A DNA stretch of 64,000 bases from Sodiomyces alkalinus F11. Its lineage: Eukaryota > Ascomycota > Sordariomycetes > Glomerellales > Plectosphaerellaceae. Location of the stretch: the NCBI RefSeq assembly GCF_003711515.1, contig NW_021167080.1, positions 655,200 through 719,199 of the forward strand. The letters are read 5' to 3'. Made by a program: the position numbers and the translations under genes. Under the pieces are notes generated by a model. The model had not been told where the DNA came from and searched no databases. It saw only the letters and a program-made list of their open reading frames with translations. Shown piece by piece: positions 34,810 to 43,329 of the stretch (position 1 is its first letter; each line of letters starts with the position of its first letter).

Positions 34810-36840
34810 ATGGAGCGAGTCGAGACGTCTGCACGCCTAACGAAGCTCAGAGAACTGATGAGGAGTCAGCATGTCGATATTTATGGTATGCACCCCGCCC
34901 CGTGTACCGGAAAATCGCTGACCTGAGCTGCACATATAGTAATCCCGTCTGAAGACAGCCATGCCTCCGAGTACATTGCGGCCTGTGACGCCCGGCGGGA
35001 ATTCATCTCGGGGTTCAGTGGCTCAGCTGGATGTGCTATCGTCACACCAGACAAAGCAGCTCTGGCCACTGATGGGCGGTACTTCAACCAAGCTTCACAA
35101 CAGTTGGACGACAGCTGGTTGCTGCTCAAGCAAGGCCTCCAAGATGTCCCTACCTGGCAAGACTGGTCGGCAGAGCAGTCTGCCGGAAGCAAGGTGGTCG
35201 CCATAGATCCCCAGTTGATATCGGGGTCCGCGGCCAAAAAACTCGCAGACAAAATCGAAAAGTCGGGCGGCAGAGACCTTAAAGCACTAGAGCAAAACCT
35301 CGTTGATCTAGTTTGGGCCCAGGAGAGACCATATCGCCCGAAGAACCCTGTCATGCTTCTGCCGGACAAGTTCGCGGGCAAAGATGTCAAGACGAAACTC
35401 ACGGATCTTCGCCGGGAACTAAAGAAGAGGGATTCGGAGGCTCTGGTCGTGTCAATGCTTGATGAGGTTGCATGGCTCTTCAACCTCCGGGGAAGCGATA
35501 TCCCTTACAATCCCGTTTTCTTTTCCTACGCCATCGTTACTCTAGACTCGGCGGTGCTGTTTGTTGACAGTACTAGGCTTAGCGACGACTGCAGGGCCCA
35601 TCTTGATCGCAACGGCGTTTTGATCAAGCCATACGGGCAGATTTTCGATGCGGCAAGAGACTTACAAGCGACTTCTACAGCAGACAAAGGTCGTACTGGC
35701 GCGGAACGAAAAAGAATTCTCGTCTCAAACAAAGCGTCTTGGGCTCTGAAGCGAGCACTTGGTGGAGAGGGCCTTGTCGATGAGATCCGCAGTCCCATCG
35801 AGGACGCGAAGGCCGTGAAGAATGAAACCGAAATAGCGGGCATGAGGGCCTGCCATGTCAGAGATGGGGCCGCATTGATCGAATACTTTGCGTGGCTGGA
35901 GGATCAACTTATTGCCAAGAAAACGACTCTGGATGAAGTTCAAGCGGCGGACAAGCTCGAAGAGTTCCGTGCAAAGCGAGAGCACTATGTCGGACTATCG
36001 TTTGACACTATATCCTCTACAGGGGCAAAGTAAGTAGCATCGGTGGCCCATTACACTGCCGTAATCTAGGTCTGACAGTCCGCCATAGTGCTGCGATCAT
36101 CCACTACAAGCCTGAACGTCGTAAATGCTCTGTCATTGACCCCTCGTCCATCTATCTATGCGATTCGGGCGGGCAGTACTTGGATGGGACTACAGATGTG
36201 ACCCGAACCATGCATTTTGGACAGCCTACAGCGGCGGAGAGAACTGCATACACCTTGGTTCTCAAGGGGAATATTGCGCTCGACACAGCAGTGTTCCCAA
36301 AAGGAACCACCGGGTTTGCGCTGGATTGTCTTGCCCGACAATTCCTCTGGGTACGTCCTAGTACCACCACCAAGACGTTACTGGGCCATTCAGACTGACA
36401 CATTGTCTATGTAGAGAGAAGGTCTGGACTACCGACACGGGACGGGCCATGGCGTGGGATCATTCCTGAACGTCCACGAGGGCCCAATCGGCATCGGTAC
36501 GCGTGTCCAGTACGCAGAAGTGGCTTTGGCGCCTGGTAATGTCGTGTCGATTGAGCCCGGCTATTACGAGGACGGTGTATTCGGGGTTCGCATAGAAAAC
36601 CTCGCTCTGGTTAAGGAGGTCACAACAAAGCACACCTTTGGTGACAAACCTTACCTGGGATTCGAGCATCTCACTATGGTACCGTATTGCCGCAATCTTA
36701 TTGCACCTAGCCTTTTGTCCGACTTCGAGAAGCAGTGGCTCAATGACCATCACGCAGACATACTGGGAAAATTCAAACAGATGTTCGAAGATGACCCGCT
36801 GACACTCACCTGGTTGACCAGGGAGACACAGCCAATATGA
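34810..36840 (+). CDS. ampp: Xaa-Pro aminopeptidase P (M24B metallopeptidase)
   Basis: Cleaves the N-terminal residue from peptides with proline in second position; a two-Mn enzyme of the cytosol in fungi and animals. Four exons are read: 34810-34885, 34940-36029, 36089-36350 and 36415-36840, giving 617 residues, about usual for the family. Introns of 54, 59 and 64 bp are GT-AG with CTGAC-type branch sites. The N-terminal creatinase-like domains cover about 8-320 ([20 protein letters not shown]), the M24 catalytic domain about 325-545. Expected metal ligands are all present: D414 and D425 ([16 protein letters not shown]), H488 (HGTGHGVG), E523 ([10 protein letters not shown]), E537 (GVRIEN); catalytic-site H497 (NVHEGP). 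The ATG at 34810 has a good context (A at -3, G at +4) and begins [10 protein letters not shown] as in relatives; an in-frame ATG at 34561 is possible. The gene is intact and free of RIP, convergent with CenH3. Confidence 0.95.
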
Positions 36841-38152
36841 GAGGAACATGATGAAAATGGGGGGTGGGGTTTGGGCCCTTCGAATTCGTGCTACTCGAAA
36901 CGGACGAAAGCCGCCAGCGTGAAGGTAGCAGCAAAGCATAGTCTAAATACAGAGTTCTTGAAAGGGTCAACCCAGGACACTCTGCCCAGAGACTGTGTCA
37001 AATTTAGAACCCTAGAGACATCCAGTCCGCACCTATGGAGGGCCTGCAATACCGTTAGGGAGACATTTTGACCGGCAGATGGGCTAATGAGCTGAACTCA
37101 CATGAAGTGTCAAGATGGTTGCGCCGGCAAGCATAGCGATAACCCTCGAGAAGAAGCATACCACGAGCCCAGCACCGAATCCTTTAATCGATGGCGTTGC
37201 TTCATCAATGCCTGTTATGATCAACATATCGGGGCAGTTTTTCAGACTCACCAGTCATGGAACCTCGAGACACATCTCTTAAAAATTCGGGGCTTAGACG
37301 CCGACCAGATTGGGGAGTCTGCGGGGGAGAGGTGGTGTGCATGTGGTTTACTCCATGGTGGCGAGTATCCAGCCAGAACCGCCTGGAGTCCCCGCCCTGT
37401 ATCAAGGACACTGCGCAAAGGCCAATGCCAGCTTTGATCGCAAAAGGGCGGGAAGGGGCAAATCGATTCATCATGATAGTGGATTTTTTAACACAATACA
37501 GACTTCGACCGACGCGTCTTTCAACCCGAGTCTTACGTGAAGTACGAAAGCGAGTACTGGGAAAATGGATCGACTCTTTTTGATAGCCAAAGGTGCAATT
37601 CCAACTTAAAACAGCCTACCAACACAGAGGTACCCAGCACTATAAAAGGTACTTCGTGAAGTAACTTACAGGGAGGGATTACCCGATAATTTCACCTTTC
37701 CTGCCTGCTCGAGTGATGTAATCATCTACGCAATACTTCGCATGTAGCGCGAATTGCTTACAGGTTACAACCCATGTTTGTCGAGAAACCGCATTGAACA
37801 CGACTGACCAAGGGAGAGGTTACTTCCAATTGTACTGTACCCAAGGCGGTGTCAATAATATAGTAATCATCTAACAGGTACCAACAGCCCAGTGCGCGCG
37901 CCCGCCACCCTTCCTACCTTAGACTCCTTGCATAACGCCAGATAAGACGGCTCGTGTACCTTATCAACAGAATGCCAGAAAAGAAGTAATCAAGCCAACA
38001 TCTCCACAGAATGACAACTTGACGAGGCTCTAGTTTCCAAGTCCCATCCCGGACCCGCAAGAAACATAGACCCATGTCTATCGACATTTGTTAACAATTG
38101 AAGACCCAAGTATCTGGCTTTTCTTGGTCTCGACCGCGATGCCAGCAAACGC
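36841..38152. other. Convergent intergenic region, no gene supported
   Basis: 1.3 kb between the stop codons of two convergent genes, with normal composition. Several short open frames on both strands have no recognisable motif, no conserved-looking splice structure and mutually overlapping positions, so they are treated as chance. It must hold both 3' UTRs. A ctataaaagg string at 37640 resembles a TATA box, but no gene follows that I can support. Confidence 0.55.
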
Positions 38153-38716
38153 TCAACCCAAACCTGCCCATGCGCCGCGTATTCGTCTCGCGAGCTGGAT
38201 GTCTTTTTGCATAATGGTGACTCTTTTGGCATGTATAGCACACAGATTTGTATCCTCGAACAGATGCACCATGAAAGCCTCGGCGGCCTCTTGCAGTGCC
38301 ATTATGGCCTGTGATTGCCAGCGCAACTCTTCGTCTCTGGGGCGGAAGCCAAGCGCAATTTCCCGAACCTGTCGAGTCTCATTAGAATCCCCGCTTCATT
38401 CTGATGGTCACGGCGGGGGCGCGCGTATCGGCGCATCGGAAGCTGGAACTCACCAATCGAGCGAAAGGTAGCTTCCTTAGCAGAAGATCGGTGCTATTCT
38501 GATACCTGCGTATCTCACGCAGTGCAACTGTTCCAGGCCGGTACCTTCTTTGAGGCAGTTGCGGGACAGGGTCACCGGCTGCATGATCTCGTCAATACTG
38601 GACAGGACTTAGTGGTACAGGAACAATAATGGGGGTTGCCTACGCTGAACATCGCTAGGCCTTGGTCTTGATCTGCCGGCATTCGATCTCCTTTTAGCTG
38701 GTGCACGAGACGGCAT
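38153..38716 (-). CDS. cenH3: Centromeric histone H3 variant (CENP-A/CenH3)
   Basis: Replaces H3 in centromeric nucleosomes and defines where the kinetochore forms. Three - strand exons are read: 38716-38644, 38578-38454 and 38368-38153, 137 residues in all, with GT-AG introns of 65 and 85 bp. The short tail (residues 1 to about 40) starts [15 protein letters not shown] and lacks the ARTKQTARKS start of ordinary H3. The fold begins [19 protein letters not shown], then [11 protein letters not shown] and VREIA (alpha-N, alpha-1). Loop 1 is longer than in H3 ([13 protein letters not shown] against DFKTDLRFQS) and has a Trp, as in CenH3 proteins. Alpha-2/alpha-3 ([27 protein letters not shown]) are near canonical, and the end [10 protein letters not shown] is of CenH3 type. 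Position -3 of the ATG is A. Frame phases agree at both junctions. No RIP-type stop. Canonical H3 is excluded by tail and loop 1. Confidence 0.93.
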
Positions 38717-39129
38717 GATCGTTTATAAGGTTGCCGAACTCGGGCTTCTCGAGCCAAGCCGCATATGGGGACCACGTATACAGAGCCCCTGTATCTGCTT
38801 CTACCGAACCAATCGTGCAAGTATGAGGCCGATATCGCCCAGTCTTGAAGAAATGACGCTCGGGGAGTCAACTGAGCGAAGGGACTGGGAGACAGAGTGC
38901 CGAAGCTGTCGCCAGAATATATGCGACTTGATTACGGTCAGGTACTTTATTCGGGTTCGATTACGACGGTCTGGAGTTCGGGTAGAAAGTCGACGGGCGG
39001 TAGGTAAGTTCGCGATAACTAATAGTCGAGCTGTGTCTGGTATAAGAAGCAAGTGGTAGGTATCGAGAGTCGGTGTTGACGCCACAGAGGAATGAGAGAC
39101 ATGAAGGAGTTGAACTGAATTTCCGAACA
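38717..39129. promoter_or_regulatory. CenH3 upstream region (5' leader and promoter), no gene
   Basis: About 410 bp upstream of the CenH3 start, with normal composition apart from a patch near 38930-39050 that is richer in TA and CG steps, perhaps mild RIP leakage from the neighbouring repeats. A cttataaacg string lies just before the ATG, too close to be a TATA box. Open frames here on either strand show no motif. Confidence 0.45.
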
Positions 39130-39149
39130 AAGACGCGAAAACGCGTCTT
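39130..39149. promoter_or_regulatory. Palindrome with two ACGCG cores (MCB-like)
   Basis: A perfect inverted repeat: aagacgcg, four-base loop aaaa, cgcgtctt. It includes ACGCGT and ACGCGAAA, the MluI cell-cycle box and its variant, bound in yeasts by MBF for G1/S transcription. It is about 415-435 bp upstream of the CenH3 ATG. Use by this gene is an inference. Confidence 0.35.
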
Positions 39150-39198
39150 CTTTGATGGGGGCGTTTAATTGCCCCAGCCCCGCGTTTTTGTATTTTTT

Positions 39199-40667
39199 GA
39201 GGCTGGATATTCCGACTGTACCATTTGGATATTCCGACTGTAGTCCTGATATAGACCTATAAATTACCTGTTTCGGAATATATACTCTACTACGTATAAT
39301 CGCTAATTACTCTAATAGTTTTGTTTAACATTTATAACGTTTCAATATTAGATTAATTTAATCTCTCGAATTAATTAAAGGAAGTAGTTAATATAATTTT
39401 AGTAACTTAGCTTACGACCGGCGGTTTGTTTTTTACTGCCAATTAAGGTCTCCTTATAGAATCCAGCTCCTTATACCTTATCTCTTAATATATGTCAAAA
39501 TAATCAGGTTAAGGTACCGCTAAATCATCTATATTCAATTCCTCTAGACTTAAGAATATAAGTCCAGGGCACTATATATACTACGCTTTGCACGCGGGGA
39601 GGCCTATACTAAGTACCCGAGGTCGCCTACTATATATCATATAGTCCTGCGGTTATACCTAACGACTTCCTTAATATAACCCTTTATTAGGCGGAAGTCT
39701 AGCACGCTATAGCGTGTAATAATGTATCTAACCTCTTACTGTTACTGCCCCTGCTGCCCTTATTATTATAATTAACGTATAAACTTATCTATTCGATTAA
39801 ATCCGATCGCTGTTATAATAGCTCCATGGCCACGCCCTCCTCGCCCTCTCCCTTGCCCTCGCCCTCGCCCTTGGTTATCGTCGCCGCCTTATTATTATTA
39901 TTATTAAAGGCTGGATATTCCGACTATACTATTTGGATATTCCAAATATAGTTCTGACATAGACCTATAAATAACCTGTTTCGGAATACCACGCATACTC
40001 TACCGTAAAGACTTAATAACTTCGGGAATAGCACTAGGCTGCTTATGTGAAAATTACCTATTTCCCCACACAGGCTAAATCGATCGTAAATTACGTATCT
40101 CGATAACCCTCTACCTCCTATAGCCTTAATTACGATAAGGATTTTCTACTTAATATTACTGGTTAACTACCTTATAAAATTCCCTTATTTTATTAGTTAT
40201 TTTAAAATACGGTAGGGTTAGTGGAGTTCTAAGTCCTTATTGCTATTCCCGAAGTTGTCAAGTTTTTACGGTACTATTTATAATCGTTAATTACTCTAAT
40301 AGCTTTTTTAACGTTTTTAACGTTTTTAACGTTAGAGTAATTTAACCCCACGAATTAATTAAAGGAAGTAGTTAATATAATTTAAACGACTTGGCTTAAG
40401 ACCGCCGGTTCGTTCTTCGCTACTAATTAAGGTCTCCTTATAGAATCCAGCTCATTATACCTCGTCTCTTTATATATCTAACCTACTATACGTATACTAT
40501 TCCTGTCCCTGCTGCCCTTATTATTATAATTAACGTATAAGCTCGTCTATTCTATTAAAGCTAATTGCCGTTACGATAGCTCCACGCCCTCTATACCATC
40601 CACACCCTCTATGCCCTCCTCGCCCTCCTTACCCTCTCTCTCGCCCTCGCCCTCGGTTATCGTCGCC

Positions 40668-40762
<95 letters not shown>

Positions 40763-40905
40763 GCTGTTATTATTGCTGTTATTGAATTAACGGGTGGTGT
40801 GGTAAAGAGCGTGACCGGATACTGGATTTTGATTAGTTAGAAATATAGGTCCGAGGGGAACTATAGTCGGAATATCCAAAAAATATAGTCAGAATATCCA
40901 GCCTC
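39199..40905. mobile_element. Element with terminal inverted repeats, internally duplicated
   Basis: The left end (39199-39245) and right end (40859-40905) are inverted copies of about 47 bp built on GGCTGGATATTCCGAC. Each holds the 17-mer TGGATATTCCGACTGTA, or a variant of it, twice. A third copy in left orientation lies at 39909, and the sequence after it repeats that after 39201 (shared cgaattaattaaaggaagta and aaggtctccttatagaatcc). So a left half is duplicated in tandem. No transposase was seen, which fits a non-autonomous DNA transposon. Target duplications were not identified. It lies about 480 bp upstream of CenH3. Confidence 0.65.
40667..40762. repeat. (TTA)n microsatellite, about 32 units
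   Basis: An almost uninterrupted TTA/ATT run of about 96 bp inside the TIR element; a short run of the same type (39889-39906) stands at the matching place in the first duplicated half. It follows a C/T-rich ccctcgccctc stretch in both halves. Confidence 0.95.
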
Positions 40906-41146
40906 TTTTCTTTTAGGTAGGGTTAGTCCGACTAGGTATCGTACATTAAAATAGCACTTATATAATCAACTTAATAGAGTAGAAATCTCGTGTATATATA
41001 TTATATTAAGTTATATCTATATAAGTCTCTTATACTCTTAATTTAGGTGGTAAAGACTCCGTAGGGAGGCTAGAGTAATACAAAGTTATGACCGGGCGAC
41101 TATAACACGACCGCGACCTTACCTCCGGCGGGGGGGTATATTACGG
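40906..41146. other. Unassigned AT-rich sequence
   Basis: RIP-type DNA between the TIR element and repeat E copy 2. It ends in a G-rich run (cctccggcggggggg, 41122-41136). No gene. Confidence 0.4.
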
Positions 41147-41341
41147 GCTATAGCTCGCGGAATAATCCCCGGTAGTAGCCGGGACTAAGAAGCACAGACC
41201 TCCTAGCGAGGACCGTGCGATCCTATATATACTTAGCCGCCTACACACTGCGCAGACTTTTCCTTTCCTCCTTTCCTTCCTTAATTCGAATAATCTATAT
41301 TTTCGGCCTTAATACGTGAACAACTTTTGACAAGCCGTTAT
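41147..41341 (-). repeat. Repeat E, copy 2
   Basis: The reverse complement of 33596-33795 over about 195 bp. Here it directly precedes the Gypsy B LTR. It resembles part of an LTR, but its ends are not defined. Confidence 0.8.
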
Positions 41342-41372
41342 AAAAGGTCGATAAACTAGCTTAGGCAGTTCG

Positions 41373-41589
41373 TGTAAACGGCTGGTTATAGGTTAATTAT
41401 ACTAAGTAAGGCCGAAAAATTAGATTATCTAGAACTAAAGAAGACGAAGAAGAAAAGGAAGAAACGTCTATAGCGCTACGCTAACTATATCGTGGCGAGG
41501 CTAGAGCGATATAGAGGTAGTAAGTAAGCACGTAGTTAGAGGGATCCGGTGTATAGCCAGATCCTTTTAATTAGGGCTAACCCGTAATA
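41373..41589 (-). repeat. 3' LTR of Gypsy B
   Basis: Starts tgtaaacggc and ends gtaata, aligned to the Gypsy A LTRs over the full length (217 against 214 bp). Shared blocks include gattatctagaact and tctatagcgcta. Confidence 0.85.
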
Positions 41590-41614
41590 TACCCCCCTTC
41601 CCCCTTCCTTCCGG
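41590..41614 (-). other. Polypurine tract of Gypsy B
   Basis: The + strand pyrimidine run taccccccttcccccttcct inside the LTR is at the same place as in Gypsy A. Confidence 0.7.
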
Positions 41615-41819
41615 GGTTAGGTCGGGTTATATAACTACGCGCCGTTAAAGTGCTCTATTCCTCCCTACGTCGCGGCGATAAAAGCCCTTAACGCGGTCCT
41701 TTATCTTATTCTTTCCTTACCTCGATATTAAAGGAGTTTTATATCGCTCTAATAACCCCCTTTATATATATACCTAAAATAGTAATATAAGCTACCCTCG
41801 CGTAGCTCCCCTCCGTAGA

Positions 41820-43303
41820 TATAATATAGCCGCCTTCTCTCCGTAGTTATAGTTTTCCCGTTTTTCTCTTCTATCCTTAGTAATATTATAATAATAATAA
41901 TAACCTATACCATATATAGCGGCTCCCCTCTTAGTAGCGATAATATCTCTAACTCTTTTTCGTGTAGTATATCTAATAACGAAGATACTAAGCTAGTTCT
42001 TCCCCGTTAAAAAGGTAAGTCTTAGTTTTCGTGCATGCTCCCTTTAAAGTAGTAAGCTAATATTAGTGGTTCAGTAGACGGCGCTAGCCCCCGGCGATAA
42101 TAAAGGTAGTAATAATACTAAGCGTGCGACTAGTAGTAATATAAGCCCTTCCCGATACGCCCTTAGCGATAATAACTAATCGATGTAGACTAGGTCGCTA
42201 TTACCTAAGAAGAAGAAAAAGCCCTTAGGCGGTAATTATCCTTCTAAAAACCCTCCTAGTAGCGTTCGTGCTAAGCCATGCGACTCCTATACACGCGATA
42301 TCGCTTAGCAGGATTATAAACACCTCTACTAAAACTAGACTAATCGGGGGAAAGAATAATATATATATATTCTACGAAGATATATATATATACCTTCCTC
42401 TTCCTACGTACCTTTTAAGTTCTACGCGGAGGTTATTCGAGGCGGCTACTATTTACCGCGATAGACCCTAGATTAAGGATATAAATATCCTTATCTTTAC
42501 GATATTGTACTAATCCACTAACTAATCGTAGATCGAAAACTCGTACTTAGATACCCGCTTAGACTTTTAGGATACCCGAAACGACCGGGGTTATAGAGTT
42601 ATTAGCGATATCGTTATAACCTACGGTCGTTTAGCCCACAGAGGCCTTTAACTCGGTAGCTATACTAGCCCCTCCTCCTCCTTAAGGGGTTTAAAAAGAG
42701 GTAATAATATAGTTAGCTTTATTACCTCTTCCGGAGGTTATTGGTAAAGTAGCTAGACCAGCCTCGCTTTTTTTAATAAAGGTCGTTAGCGAGGTTGTTA
42801 TACTAGTCTTTTTACCTCCTTAGAAGGTTATAGGCGAGGTAGTTAGCTTAGGCCCGGTCCCTCCTATATTCGTATAGGAAAAGAGTCTATATTCTATAAC
42901 TCCTCCTCCTATCCTCGCTACTAGTAGTAATAAGGACTTACTTATTCTTTATTAGTTAAAGGGGTAGACTCGGCTATTCCGGGAGATCGCCGCTATATAT
43001 TATACTTCTATCGCTATCTCTAAGATACGGCTACTCCTTAAGCGTAAGCGGGGCTTTTCTATCGTTAATAACGCTATCACGGGCGGCGCCATTATCGGCG
43101 ATAATAATAATAATAATAATAATAATAACGATAATAAGGTATCGGAGAGCGAGGCCAGGTAGGCCGGTTAGGATAATATATTAATAGCCGTGGTATCGGA
43201 GGAGGAGGTGGAGGAGGAAAAGGAGGAGGAGGCACTTATTAAGGCCGATAATCCCGATAATAACGACTTTAATCCTACCGATATCGATTTAGGCTTATAT
43301 TAA
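41820..43303 (+). pseudogene. Antisense gene-like frame in the 3' part of Gypsy B
   Basis: Counterpart of 3990-5430. The + strand reads in the same order: a basic aromatic part (about 42330-42440, including RRGYSRRL near 42425 as in A), PP-KVIGEV-type repeats (about 42650-42860), the helical block TRLFREI near 42968, a run of Asn/Asp (about 43100-43140), a Glu-rich stretch near 43195-43235, and the end DIDLGLY near 43300. Stops are fewer than in pol and often at Trp/Gln-type positions. A 67-codon open frame at 42268-42471 lies in another frame. Function unknown. Confidence 0.45.
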
Positions 43304-43329
43304 TTAAGGCTAGGGCGCGGGGCCTATCC

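Noticed and set aside
34881..35483. 200-codon open frame on the - strand
   Set aside because: It lies entirely opposite aminopeptidase P exon 2, whose + strand translation has conserved family motifs; it is a shadow frame.
35526..35985. Two further - strand open frames
   Set aside because: Also antisense to exon 2 with no motif; shadows.
36079..36088. Earlier acceptor (cag ending at 36078) for aminopeptidase intron 2
   Set aside because: Using it gives AAT CCG CCA TAG, an immediate in-frame stop. The tag acceptor ending at 36088 restores [10 protein letters not shown], as in the family.
37102..37583. Several 76-111-codon frames between the two genes
   Set aside because: They overlap in different frames and strands, have no recognisable motif and lie in an expected 3' UTR/intergenic region.
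38153..38368. Canonical histone H3
   Set aside because: The tail lacks the ARTKQTARKS start, loop 1 is longer and has Trp, and the end is RGAWAGLG; all point to CenH3.
38499..38506. GT donor within CenH3 exon 2 (cgcag|gtatca on the - strand)
   Set aside because: Reading through gives [21 protein letters not shown], the conserved region before alpha-1; splicing there would remove it.
38572..39130. 99-127-codon frames around and upstream of CenH3
   Set aside because: Part overlaps CenH3 exons in the wrong frame; the rest shows no motif or splice support.
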